Notes under the pieces: generated by a model
Told to the model about the DNA's origin: nothing
What the model saw: the letters and a program-made list of their open reading frames with translations, nothing else
Databases searched by the model: none
Made by a program: the position numbers and the translations under genes
Source: Geobacter sp.
GTDB lineage: Bacteria > Desulfobacterota > Desulfuromonadia > Geobacterales > Geobacteraceae
Direction: 5' to 3'
NCBI GenBank assembly: GCA_003314535.1
Contig: POSG01000002.1
Span: 186,001-250,000 of the forward strand
Length of the DNA stretch: 64,000 nucleotides
Shown: positions 9,445-18,038 of the stretch, in pieces
How the letters are laid out: every line of letters begins with the position of its first letter
Numbering within the stretch: the first letter of the stretch is position 1

Positions 9445-10158
9445 ATGAGGAATATCAAGGCTGTTTCCCTGATGATGCTTCTTGCCTGTTTCGCATTTGT
9501 TTCGCAGGCGGCAGCAATGGTATGCGGTGAATGGAACGTTCTCGAAAAGGAAATCAGGGACGGGGCGACAAATCGTGACAGCGCAAGAAAAAAGATCGAT
9601 GAACTGAACCGAAAATTAAGGGAAGTCTATGGGAGTGAAACAGGTCGGTCGGGTTTTCATTTTCCCCTGAGGGGATATGGACCTAGCAGCATTGGCGGCA
9701 GGGGTGGAAACGGCTACAGGCCCAGGGGCTATGATTTCTACGACGGGAACAGGCACGGAGGCCACCCGGCCCAGGACATTTTCATTCACGATCCCACGGG
9801 GAAAGGTGTCGACTCCCGCACTGGAAAGCCCGTTGACGTCCTGGCATTTGAAGATGGCATCGTGACGGCAGTCAATGACTCATGGGCTTCCGGCGACCGG
9901 ATACGGGGTGGAATCTATGTCTGGACGTTCAATCCGGGCAGCAACAGGTACTGTTATTATGCTCACCTGGCAAAAACCCTGGTAGCTCCGGGAGCCCGGG
10001 TGTCGGCTGGCAGTCCCATCGGCGTCCTCGGACGCACGGGAAAGAACGCCTGGCTGCGGAGATCCCCCACGCACCTCCATTTCATGTATCTCTCGCACGA
10101 CAATGGCGCAATGAGGCCGGTGAATCCCTACACCATGCTGATCAGGTCCGCTAAGTAG
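9445..10158 (+). CDS. Secreted M23-family metallopeptidase (LytM-like)
   Basis: Predicted zinc peptidase that cleaves peptidoglycan cross-bridges, or a non-catalytic cell wall factor of the same fold. Residues 1-24 are a signal peptide ending AAA. A short charged helical stretch (about 30-60) and a Gly/Arg-rich linker follow, then the M23 domain. The zinc ligands are visible: HPAQD (H-x3-D) and the late HLHF. The start is ATG behind AAAGGAGG. It is transcribed divergently from the patatin pair. Its last 8 bases overlap the end of the convergent DHH-CBS-polymerase gene. Confidence 0.85.
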   Translation: MRNIKAVSLMMLLACFAFVSQAAAMVCGEWNVLEKEIRDGATNRDSARKKIDELNRKLREVYGSETGRSGFHFPLRGYGPSSIGGRGGNGYRPRGYDFYDGNRHGGHPAQDIFIHDPTGKGVDSRTGKPVDVLAFEDGIVTAVNDSWASGDRIRGGIYVWTFNPGSNRYCYYAHLAKTLVAPGARVSAGSPIGVLGRTGKNAWLRRSPTHLHFMYLSHDNGAMRPVNPYTMLIRSAK

Positions 10159-12826
10159 TGTGCAGGCGGTCGGCCTGCAGCGAATTCGTCCGTTTCGCCT
10201 CTTTTCGCGCTATTCGCAGCTCGTCTTCCCTTGTCAGCGCTTCGTTGTCCAGTCGGGCACGGAACACCTTGTCAAGTATCACCTTGAACTGCGGCCCGGG
10301 GATCACTCCGATTTCCTTGAGATCGTCTCCCGAGATGCTCAACTGTATGCCGTGCAACTGTGTAAAGTAGAGCGATACGAGCTTTTTCACTTCGTCTGAT
10401 CCGGCTTTTGTCATCAGGTAGAGAATTATCTCGACCGGCATCCCTTCCAGCCAGTAATAAGCTTCGCTCCTTGAGACTTTATGACCCCTCGCGATTTTTC
10501 TCTGCATTGAATCGAGTGTTGACTCAACTCTCCCCTTCAGCTCGGTAAGCCTTTCCCGGTAATGTTCGGTGATCGAAAGCCTGCTGCACGTCTCGACAAA
10601 CTGGGCACCGTCAAGTGAATCAGTGAGAACGAGATAGTAAAGAACCCATTTCTCGTAGCGCCGGTCAAGAAACAGAAGATCGAACCAGGAGATGATTTTG
10701 CCGGCCTCCTCGATCTTGCTTCGCGTCTCCTGCGTCAGCTTCAGATCTGGATGGATGAACTGCAGGAGACCCAGCGACGCCATCCGTTCTATCCCCATTT
10801 CAGGCTCCTTTTCTTTAAGGATGATCACCAGTTCCGTAAGGAGCCTCTTCCCTCCCAGCTTGCTGAGGAAGTTCATCTTCACCGCATTGCGGATCAGGTT
10901 CTCGGTGTGCTTGGCAATTCTGAAGCCGAGCCGCTGTTCGAAACGCAACGCACGAAAGACTCTCGTGGGGTCTTCAACAAAGGAAAGATTATGCAGGACA
11001 CGTATCACCTTGTCCTGAAGGTCGCGCTGGGCGGAAAAATAGTCTATCAGAATGCCGAAATCCTTCCTGTTAAGGCGGATCGCGAGCGTGTTGATGGTGA
11101 AGTCCCGTCGATAGAGGTCCATCTTGAGCGACGAACGCTCCACTGTGGGCAGCGCTCCGGGTGAAGAATAATATTCCAGGCGGGTGCTGGCCACGTCGAT
11201 TTTGAAATTGCCCGGGAAAACAAGGACTGCTGTGCCGAATTTCTTATGGCTTTTCACACGGCAGCCATGGTTGCGGGCGAATGTTTCCGCAAAAAGGATT
11301 CCGTCGCCCTCGACGGTTACGTCGATGTCAAGGTTCTCTATTCCCAGAAGAAGGTCGCGTACGAACCCGCCGACGACATAGACCGGCAGGTCGAGAATAT
11401 CTCCGGTCTCTCCGAGTTTCTTGAGATAAACAAAAATTTCGTTCGACAGGCGTTTGAGCATTACCGCTTCCATCTGGCGGCGGCGAACGGGAATATCGTC
11501 TCTTGCCATGTCGTAAACCCCGTCCTCACCTCCCCTGAAACCGGAATACATTACCCGCAACAGGTCGGTGCGGGTTATCACCCCCACAAGCTGCCCGTTT
11601 TCAAACACGGGGACAAGCCGGCGTTCGCGGCCGACTATGTAATCCTGAATCTCGGCCAGAGAAGTATTTGCATCAGCCCGCATGAACTCTGTATGCATGT
11701 ATTCCGTCACGGGCACATGACCAAGCTGATGGTACAGTGCACGCTCCACTATGCGCCGGGATATGATCCCGATCATGTTGGATCGATCCATGACCGGCAT
11801 GGCATTGACATTGTAGCGGGTCAGGTTATCCCGGGCCTCGGCTATCGTGGCGCCTTTCTCGATGTATTTGACCGGAGAGGACATGATATCCGACGCAGTC
11901 CGTTTCGGGTTTACCCGGTATCGCAGCACTTCTTCCAGACGCGCAAGCACCTGGATGAGCGTCAGGTCCTTAACCGTGGCTGAAGCAGCATGGGCATGTC
12001 CTCCCCCCTGCAATTCGCGCATTACCGCACCCACATCCACTTCCGGGAGTCTGCTACGGGCAACAACGTAGACCCTTTTCCCCATGTCAACCGCGACAAA
12101 GAGGGCATCAAGGTTTTCCATGTCCCGGATCATATGGGAAAGGATTGCAATGTCGCCGATGTAATAGTCGACGGAAGCTTCCGCAAAGGTTATGTCTATT
12201 CCGTTGATATTTATGGTTCTGAGGGATTTGAGCAGGTCGTTGAGCAGTGAAATCTGCTCGGCAGTCAGTTCCTGGGTGATGAAGTCGCTGACGATGTTGA
12301 GATTGGCGCCCTGCTGGAGCAGCCAGGCTGCAGCCCGATAATCTTCAACCGTAGTGGAGGGAAAGACCAGGTTTCCAGTATCTTCGTAAATCCCCAGCAT
12401 CATGAGGGTAGCTTCGACCGGGTCAACCTTCATGCCCCGGTTCATGAGTAGTCCGGCGAGGATTGTCGTGGAAGAACCGCACTCCCGGATTTCCCCGCCT
12501 GAAGGACGGATATCGCCGTGTGCCTCCGGATGATGGTCGTAGATATGGACTTCCACCCCCGGCCTTGCAATCAGTTCCGCAAAGCGGCCTATCCTTGCTG
12601 AATGCTGGCAGTCGACAATTATGAGCCTGTTGACCTTTGAGAAATCTATGTCCTTTAACCGTTTGAAATCGAGGGCATAACCTGTCGACTTCAGGAAAAA
12701 ATCTCTCATGCTCTTTTCCTGGGAACCGGAAAAGGCCATTAACGCTCCGGGGTAGAGTTTCCTCGCGGCCACCATGGCCCCCAGACAGTCAAAATCGGCG
12801 TTTACGTGGGTTGTAATGAGGTCCAT
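10151..12826 (-). CDS. DHH-CBS-tRNA nucleotidyltransferase/poly(A) polymerase fusion protein
   Basis: A multidomain protein of 891 aa. Residues 1-300 are a DHH/DHHA1 phosphoesterase (early DFDCLG, DHH at 97-99, GGGHAHAA near 275), as in nanoRNases. Residues ~310-435 are two CBS repeats that usually bind adenine nucleotides. From ~475 follows the class II poly(A)/CCA nucleotidyltransferase head (GGFVRDLL and the metal-binding DID), then the RNA-binding region. Related Geobacter proteins include A- or C-adding tRNA nucleotidyltransferases and poly(A) polymerase; which activity this one has cannot be told from sequence. The start at 12826 lies 7 bases after the stop of the receiver gene, so the two are probably co-transcribed. 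Confidence 0.88.
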   Translation of the reverse strand: MDLITTHVNADFDCLGAMVAARKLYPGALMAFSGSQEKSMRDFFLKSTGYALDFKRLKDIDFSKVNRLIIVDCQHSARIGRFAELIARPGVEVHIYDHHPEAHGDIRPSGGEIRECGSSTTILAGLLMNRGMKVDPVEATLMMLGIYEDTGNLVFPSTTVEDYRAAAWLLQQGANLNIVSDFITQELTAEQISLLNDLLKSLRTININGIDITFAEASVDYYIGDIAILSHMIRDMENLDALFVAVDMGKRVYVVARSRLPEVDVGAVMRELQGGGHAHAASATVKDLTLIQVLARLEEVLRYRVNPKRTASDIMSSPVKYIEKGATIAEARDNLTRYNVNAMPVMDRSNMIGIISRRIVERALYHQLGHVPVTEYMHTEFMRADANTSLAEIQDYIVGRERRLVPVFENGQLVGVITRTDLLRVMYSGFRGGEDGVYDMARDDIPVRRRQMEAVMLKRLSNEIFVYLKKLGETGDILDLPVYVVGGFVRDLLLGIENLDIDVTVEGDGILFAETFARNHGCRVKSHKKFGTAVLVFPGNFKIDVASTRLEYYSSPGALPTVERSSLKMDLYRRDFTINTLAIRLNRKDFGILIDYFSAQRDLQDKVIRVLHNLSFVEDPTRVFRALRFEQRLGFRIAKHTENLIRNAVKMNFLSKLGGKRLLTELVIILKEKEPEMGIERMASLGLLQFIHPDLKLTQETRSKIEEAGKIISWFDLLFLDRRYEKWVLYYLVLTDSLDGAQFVETCSRLSITEHYRERLTELKGRVESTLDSMQRKIARGHKVSRSEAYYWLEGMPVEIILYLMTKAGSDEVKKLVSLYFTQLHGIQLSISGDDLKEIGVIPGPQFKVILDKVFRARLDNEALTREDELRIARKEAKRTNSLQADRLHTT

Positions 12827-12833
12827 GCTCTGC

Positions 12834-13214
12834 TCAACCGGATGTTTTTTTCTCCAGGGAACTGAAGATCATGTCAAGAACCGCCTTCTGTTTTGCTTCA
12901 AACTTGTTCAGAACGGCGAGGCAGGTGCCCATGGGAAAGTGGTCATGGAGATAATCGGCGTCATGGCCGGACAGGAGAATGATCCTGTTCTTGCTGATAC
13001 CGGTCTCCCCGGCGTATTTCAGCAGTTTGGATCCGTCAAGTCGTGGCATTTCCAGGTCTATGATCAGTAGGTCGAGATCCGGATTCATGGCGCGCAGCCC
13101 GAGAAGCGGATCCTTGCAGGTCTGAACTTCCAGGAGAGGAAAATACTGCTCAATGTATGAACTGAGAAGGACGAGAAATGATTCGTCATCATCGATTATC
13201 AATATCTTTCCCAT
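12834..13214 (-). CDS. Single-domain response regulator (receiver)
   Basis: A CheY-like receiver of 126 aa with no output domain. The acidic pocket is IDDDE near residue 8, the phosphorylation site is the Asp in LIIDLEMP (about 53), and a conserved Ser/Thr position (LLSGHD) and Lys (NKFEAK) follow. The final ~15 residues are a short charged tail. No histidine kinase is adjacent. It sits between the MlaF-like ATPase gene and the polymerase fusion on the same strand, 7 bases ahead of the latter, so it may act on a partner encoded elsewhere. Confidence 0.85.
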   Translation of the reverse strand: MGKILIIDDDESFLVLLSSYIEQYFPLLEVQTCKDPLLGLRAMNPDLDLLIIDLEMPRLDGSKLLKYAGETGISKNRIILLSGHDADYLHDHFPMGTCLAVLNKFEAKQKAVLDMIFSSLEKKTSG

Positions 13215-13310
13215 ATTTCCCTCACGCCGGCTCCCTTCCCTGCAGCAGTGCCGGCGTCAATTCCGAACGTTCTTCCCATGTTCCAGGCGGCATTTCTCCA
13301 GCCTGTTCCA

Positions 13311-14180
13311 TCACTCCGTCTTTATCCCTTTCGTGGTGGTGTAGACAAAACTCCGGACAATCGGGTTCGCACTTGACCTGATCTCGGACGGTGTGCCGAC
13401 CTGCACGATGCTGCCGTCGTGGATCATGGCAATCCGGTCCGACAGGAAAAGCGCAAAATTCAGGTCATGGGTAACGATGACCGTCGTGTTCCTGGTTTTT
13501 TCCCTGACCTTCATGATCGTATTGGCCAGTTCGTCGGAGTTGACCGGATCCAGCTCCGCTGTAGGCTCATCGTAGAGTATCAGGTCGGGATTCATGGCAA
13601 GGGATCGGGCAATTGCCACCCTTTTCTTCATTCCTCCCGACAGTTCCGACGTCCTGAGATTTTCACTACCCTCAAGCCCGACTACGGAAAGTTTGTCGCG
13701 AATTATATCACGTATTTTCTGTTCAGGGCACACCCTGTTTTCCCTGAGCCAGAGGCCCACGTTTTCGCCCACGGTAAGCGAGTTGAACAAAGCGGAAGAC
13801 TGGAATACCATGCTGTACCTGTAATCGCGTGTCCCGGCTCCATTACCTTCCCCGAACAGCGGCGCATCATCGATGTAGATCTGCCCGCTGTCAGGAGTGT
13901 CAAGCCTTACGATAAGCTTGAGAAGGACGCTTTTACCGGTGCCTGACGGACCTATGATGGAAAAAGTCTCGCCCGGCAGGATTTCCAGGTCCAGATCCTT
14001 CAGTACATGGTTGTCGCCAAAGGATTTGTTTATTCCCTTGATTCTAATTCCAACTGCCCTGGTTTCACGCAGGTCGATGGGAAGGCCGGAAGGATCACCT
14101 GGGGCAGACGGGCCGAAGATGCTCCGGATGATCCTGCCGAAAAATTTCCCGGGCTGTCTTCCATCATGTTTCAGAGCCAT
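13311..14180 (-). CDS. ABC transporter ATP-binding protein, MlaF/Ttg2A-like
   Basis: A cytoplasmic ABC ATPase of the Mla phospholipid-transport type. It has Walker A GPSGTGKS (77-84), the signature LSGGMKKR (180-187, with the lysines typical of MlaF) and Walker B LILYDEPTAELD (200-211). An N-terminal extension of about 45 residues rich in basic residues precedes the core and is not usual for the family. No mlaE permease or mlaD gene is adjacent, so partners must be elsewhere if it serves in lipid transport. The start at 14180 has only a weak ribosome site; 13 bases upstream ends a small membrane-protein gene that may couple translation. Confidence 0.82.
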   Translation of the reverse strand: MALKHDGRQPGKFFGRIIRSIFGPSAPGDPSGLPIDLRETRAVGIRIKGINKSFGDNHVLKDLDLEILPGETFSIIGPSGTGKSVLLKLIVRLDTPDSGQIYIDDAPLFGEGNGAGTRDYRYSMVFQSSALFNSLTVGENVGLWLRENRVCPEQKIRDIIRDKLSVVGLEGSENLRTSELSGGMKKRVAIARSLAMNPDLILYDEPTAELDPVNSDELANTIMKVREKTRNTTVIVTHDLNFALFLSDRIAMIHDGSIVQVGTPSEIRSSANPIVRSFVYTTTKGIKTE

Positions 14181-14193
14181 ACAGTACGTAACC

Positions 14194-14295
14194 CTAGTCC
14201 TTTCTTTTGTTCATTCCGCTCAAGGCGACAAAGAAAAAGACGACTGCCAAAACCAGTCCAATGAATATCCAGTCAGCATCGCTGAACCCGAACAT
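14194..14295 (-). CDS. Small single-pass membrane protein (33 aa)
   Basis: A short reading frame: ATG at 14295 behind TTGGAGAAAGT, stop TAG at 14194. The product begins MFGFSDADW, continues with a hydrophobic helix of about 18 residues (IFIGLVLAVVFFFVALSG) and ends in a basic tail NKRKD. A single helix with an outside-acidic, inside-basic pattern predicts an inner-membrane microprotein with its C-terminus in the cytoplasm. It ends 13 bases before the MlaF-like gene on the same strand. I do not recognise a family. A small regulator or subunit of the adjacent ATPase is inference only. Confidence 0.6.
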   Translation of the reverse strand: MFGFSDADWIFIGLVLAVVFFFVALSGMNKRKD

Positions 14296-14390
14296 ACTTT
14301 CTCCAATATCGGATAGTCAGCTGCAACCTACCCATGAAATTATTCCTGTCCGCATACCAGTGTCCCGTGCAGGCAATGACCGTCGGACGG

Positions 14391-15242
14391 CTATGCCGGC
14401 CGCTCCGGTTCCGTTTCCCTTTCGGGGAAAGTATCCACCCCGGCCCGTTTCCCGACCTGGAAGTAGATCCTGATGCCGTCCCACGGCACGTTGAGGATAC
14501 CGTCGTGAATGGCCCAGCTCCTGCCGCGAACGGTCTTTTCGAAGCCCGGCCTGCGAAAAGGCGTCGAACCGTCCAATCGACGTTCATACGTATTCCCCGG
14601 GCGGAAACCTTCGTTGATATCCAGCATCATTTTCTTTCCGGAAATGTAGTCGAATCCGTACTTCTCGTACCTGATGGCATTGTCATAGCTCAGTGGCTCG
14701 GCAATAATGAATTCCATGCCAAGTGAATCGACGAATCGTTCGAAATTCCCGAGGAATTCCCCGAACATCCTCATGCCCCTATGGGTCTGGTTGGGATAGA
14801 GCCCGGCCTCCATGGACCTTATCTCTTCCGGAATGTTCCGCCCAGATGTGGAAAAAAAGTTATACCTTCCATGTTCGTCGACATCGACATCGAAGCGCGG
14901 CGACGACGGATCGTTTATGACGCAGAGGGAAAGCTCCATCTGGTGATAATGCGTATCGGCAATCTCCAGGAAGAAAACATCATCCCGGTCCGAAGGATTG
15001 ATCCGGACATGGATCCTCACCACGCCGAGTCCCGAAGGCGCGATAAATCGCACCGCACGTTCCCGGCAGGCGGTGAGGAACGAATCCTCCGAAATCCCGA
15101 AGCGTTTGAACAAACTGCCAGGAATGATGCTCCCGTAGATATTCTCCTTTTCCTTCTCTTCCAGGGAATTGATTTCACGAAGGGTGAAAAGCGGCCTCCC
15201 CCTGGAATCAGTGAGCTGAAGGTTTCCGGAAAGTTTAGCCAT
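14391..15242 (-). CDS. Uncharacterised protein with GNAT-like C-terminal half
   Basis: A 283-aa protein without a recognised full-length family. The N-terminal part (1-130) is mixed alpha/beta. Residues ~165-215 resemble GNAT acetyltransferase motif B: a helix (MRMFGEFLGNFERF), then SYDNAIRYEKYGFDY, the 'N..A...YEK.GF' pattern that closes many GNAT folds. The classical acetyl-CoA loop (Q/R-x-x-G-x-G/A) is not evident, so activity is uncertain. Its start overlaps the 3' end of the acuC-type deacetylase gene by 8 bases, implying coupled expression. Such pairing recalls the acetylase/deacetylase pair acuA-acuC. This is an inference from context plus a partial motif. Confidence 0.6.
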   Translation of the reverse strand: MAKLSGNLQLTDSRGRPLFTLREINSLEEKEKENIYGSIIPGSLFKRFGISEDSFLTACRERAVRFIAPSGLGVVRIHVRINPSDRDDVFFLEIADTHYHQMELSLCVINDPSSPRFDVDVDEHGRYNFFSTSGRNIPEEIRSMEAGLYPNQTHRGMRMFGEFLGNFERFVDSLGMEFIIAEPLSYDNAIRYEKYGFDYISGKKMMLDINEGFRPGNTYERRLDGSTPFRRPGFEKTVRGRSWAIHDGILNVPWDGIRIYFQVGKRAGVDTFPERETEPERPA

Positions 15243-16377
15243 ATACGCCTATAATGATCGGAAAGACCTTCTTCCTGATCGCCGCAATGCTTTTTTCAAC
15301 TGCGTCCAGAGCTCTGTTCCGGTCATCATCCTGCGCCCAGTGCATCGCATCCAGCAACATCCTGTTCGGATATCCCATCTCCCGTATGGTCTTGACGAAT
15401 CGTGCAGGGAGACGTGGCGACAGATCCTGGCCGTTCATGAGCGCCCATGCGATGGTCCATGCCCGGGCAACATTGACATTATCGTACCCGCCGCCACCCA
15501 CGGCTACCCAGGGGATGCGCAAGGCTTTCAACTTCCGCAACACGTAACTGTAACTGTGAGTGGTTATCTCGAGACGTGTCAGCGGATCGGTACGGAAAGT
15601 GTCGGCGCCCAGCTGGGTTATCATGATGTCGGGATCATAGGCGGCTATGAGCGGAAAGGCGACCTCATCGAATGCCTTCATGTAAAGAGCGTCATCGGTA
15701 TGTTCCTTCAGGGGAACGTTTACCGAATACCCCTTTCCCTTCCCGCTGCCTGTTTCCCTCTCTGAGCCGGTGCCGGGGAAAAAATGCATCCCGCTTTCGT
15801 GAATGGAAATGGTCAATACACGGTCGGTATCGTAGAAGGCCTCCTGTACGCCGTCTCCATGATGCGCATCCAAGTCCAGGTATACCACTCGCTTCCCTTT
15901 CTCAATAAGCCGGTTTATGGCAATTACCGAGTCGTTGAGATAGGAAAAACCTGACGCCCTGCTACGATGTGCATGATGCCAGCCGCCAGCAAGGTTGAAG
16001 GCAATGTCATATCCTTGTTCAGATACCATGCGGGCCGCTTCGAGCGTCCCACCCGCAGCCAGGCATGCCCAGTCATAAAGGCCCTTGAAAACAGGGTTCT
16101 CCATGTCCCCGAGACCATAGCGGAAATCAGCCCTGGGCTGATCCGAAGCACTGAATTCCTTCAGTTTGGACAGATACCCGTGGGAATGGAAGGTAAGGAT
16201 ATCTTCATCTGAAGCTGCGGGTGGATTGAAAATCCCGGCCCCCGGCAGCTTGGTCAGCCCGTAACATTCCATCAATTCATAGGCGAGCCTGAAGCGTTGC
16301 ACCTTGAAGGGATGCTCCGCACCATAGCTGAACTTGTTGAAGTCCGATGAATAGATCAGGGCCGTGCTTTTCAACAA
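15235..16377 (-). CDS. acuC: AcuC-type histone deacetylase family protein
   Basis: A zinc-dependent deacetylase of the HDAC superfamily, in bacteria usually acting on acetyl-lysine of acetyl-CoA synthetase or on small acetyl-amines. Catalytic features are visible: the HH pair in GGWHHAH (134-135), the metal ligands in DLDAHHGDG (Asp168/170, His172), a later Asp in QLGADTF (about 256) and GGGGYD near 295. Length 380 aa is normal. Translation probably begins at one of two consecutive TTG codons (16377 or 16374) behind AGGCGAA. The GNAT-like gene overlaps its end. It is divergent from the ammonium transporter gene. No acs gene is in the window. Confidence 0.88.
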   Translation of the reverse strand: MLKSTALIYSSDFNKFSYGAEHPFKVQRFRLAYELMECYGLTKLPGAGIFNPPAASDEDILTFHSHGYLSKLKEFSASDQPRADFRYGLGDMENPVFKGLYDWACLAAGGTLEAARMVSEQGYDIAFNLAGGWHHAHRSRASGFSYLNDSVIAINRLIEKGKRVVYLDLDAHHGDGVQEAFYDTDRVLTISIHESGMHFFPGTGSERETGSGKGKGYSVNVPLKEHTDDALYMKAFDEVAFPLIAAYDPDIMITQLGADTFRTDPLTRLEITTHSYSYVLRKLKALRIPWVAVGGGGYDNVNVARAWTIAWALMNGQDLSPRLPARFVKTIREMGYPNRMLLDAMHWAQDDDRNRALDAVEKSIAAIRKKVFPIIIGVYG

Positions 16378-16601
16378 TTCGCCTCGTGCTTCGATTGACG
16401 TAGGTTTCTGAAGGCAAAAGACCGTTCCAGTATGGAAGCCGTGTTAACCTTGTACTACGCCAACAACAGTGCGTCAACTCCATTTTGTGCGAAAACAAAA
16501 CGAGTGTTTTTTAGGCAGCAGCGACGAATAATTATGCAGCCTGCGTGATCGGCAGAAACCGATACGGACAAAATATCTGCAAATCCAGCAAACTGCACGT
16601 T

Positions 16602-16618
16602 TGGCAAAAACCTTGCTT
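16602..16618 (+). promoter_or_regulatory. Sigma-54 (-24/-12) promoter of the ammonium transporter gene
   Basis: TGGCAAAAACCTTGCTT matches the sigma-54 consensus TGGCAC-N5-TTGCA closely; the invariant GG (16603-16604) and GC (16615-16616) are 10 bases apart as required. It lies about 60 bases before the amt start. Nitrogen-controlled transport genes are classical sigma-54 targets. A clear enhancer site for the activator was not identified upstream. Confidence 0.72.
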
Positions 16619-16677
16619 ATAGACCAGATCCTTCCCCAACGACGGGCGCAAGGAAAAACGCCAACGGAGGTGATCAA

Positions 16678-17898
16678 ATGGATGCAGCTTCAATTGCCAC
16701 TGGTCTCAGGACCAGTGCAGATGTCCTGTTCCTTATGCTGGGCGCGGTAATGGTTTTCGCAATGCACGCAGGCTTTGCCTTTCTCGAAGTCGGAACGGTA
16801 CGAAAGAAGAGCCAGGTAAACGCATTCGTCAAAATACTCACCGACTGGTCCGTTTCAACAATCGTTTATTTCATGGCCGGATTCCCGATAGCCTACGGCA
16901 TCTCATTTCTCCATCCTGCCGCTGACCTGATGGGCAAAACGCAGGGCTACGATCTTGTACACTACTTCTTTCTCCTCTGTTTTGCAGCCTGCATTCCCGC
17001 CATCATATCGGGCGGTATCGCAGAACGTGCGAAGTACTGGCCACAGCTCCTTGCAGGCGCGGTTTTTGTAGGCCTTGCCTATCCACTGTTCGAATCTCTC
17101 ATATGGGGGCAGAACAAAGCGCTTTTGCAGGACATGTTCAAAACCCTCGGTGGATTCGAATTCCATGATTATGCCGGATCCGTCGTAGTCCACTCCATGG
17201 GCGGCTGGATCGCCCTGCCTGCAATCATGATTCTCGGAGCACGCAGGGGACGTTACAGTCATGGAAGATCTAACCCCATACCAGTAAGCAACATTCCCTT
17301 CCTGGCCCTGGGTTCATGGATACTCGCAGTCGGCTGGTTTGGCTTCAACGTGATGAGCGCCGGACAGATCCAGGCAATTTCGGGTCTTGTTGCGGTCAAC
17401 TCGCTTCTGGCCATGGTCGGGGGGGTGCTCTTTGCCCTGGTGATCAGCCATAATGATCCCGGCTTCATCCATAACGGTGCGCTTGCAGGACTTATCGCTG
17501 TCTGCGCGGGCAGCGACCTGATGCATCCGCTTGCAGCGTTTTTAACGGGTGGGATCGCGGCTGCAATATTTGTCATCGGTTTCAAGATCGAACAGGAAAA
17601 ACTCCGCATAGACGATGTCCTTGGCGTATGGCCGCTTCATGGTATTTGCGGCACCTGGGGTGGGATCGCAGCCGGGATATTCGGCTCCAAAACATTCGGC
17701 GGATTGGGCGGCGTATCATTTCTTTCGCAGTTCCTCGGCAGCCTTGCAGCAGTCGCTTTTGCCCTGGCCTTCGGGTTTGCGGTCTACTCGCTCCTTTCAA
17801 GAACCGTAGGAATCAGGCTTGACCCGGAAGACGAGTTCATAGGCCCCGATCTCGCCATACACCACATTGACGCCTATCCCGAAGATCAGGTCAAGTAG
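16678..17898 (+). CDS. amt: Ammonium transporter (Amt/MEP/Rh family)
   Basis: An inner-membrane ammonium channel of 406 aa with about 11 hydrophobic helices. The twin-histidine pore residues are visible in VHSMGGW (about residue 171) and PLHGICGTWGG (about 321). The family stretch FLEVGTVRKKSQVNAF is present early. There is no cleavable signal peptide of the E. coli AmtB type; the N-terminus runs directly into the first helix. The start is ATG behind GGAGGTGATC. A sigma-54-like promoter precedes it, indicating nitrogen control. Unlike in many bacteria, no glnK/glnB gene is adjacent. A terminator follows at once, so it is probably monocistronic. Confidence 0.94.
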   Translation: MDAASIATGLRTSADVLFLMLGAVMVFAMHAGFAFLEVGTVRKKSQVNAFVKILTDWSVSTIVYFMAGFPIAYGISFLHPAADLMGKTQGYDLVHYFFLLCFAACIPAIISGGIAERAKYWPQLLAGAVFVGLAYPLFESLIWGQNKALLQDMFKTLGGFEFHDYAGSVVVHSMGGWIALPAIMILGARRGRYSHGRSNPIPVSNIPFLALGSWILAVGWFGFNVMSAGQIQAISGLVAVNSLLAMVGGVLFALVISHNDPGFIHNGALAGLIAVCAGSDLMHPLAAFLTGGIAAAIFVIGFKIEQEKLRIDDVLGVWPLHGICGTWGGIAAGIFGSKTFGGLGGVSFLSQFLGSLAAVAFALAFGFAVYSLLSRTVGIRLDPEDEFIGPDLAIHHIDAYPEDQVK

Positions 17899-17922
17899 CA
17901 ATCCTTCACATGGTGAATCGAA

Positions 17923-17949
17923 CAAAAAGGCCCTTTAAGGGCCTTTTTC
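17923..17949 (+). terminator. Terminator after amt
   Basis: A near-perfect palindrome, AAAAAGGCCCTTTAAGGGCCTTTTT, 26 bases after the amt stop, with its own T run. It lies inside an apparent 5' extension of the mazG frame and so argues that mazG starts further downstream, at 18039. Confidence 0.85.
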
Positions 17950-18038
17950 GTTTTGCGGGGAGCACACCTGTCCGCATTGACTTTTATTCAGCCACCGGGT
18001 TAAATAGTGTCCATCCTGAAATACGAAAGGTATCAAGA

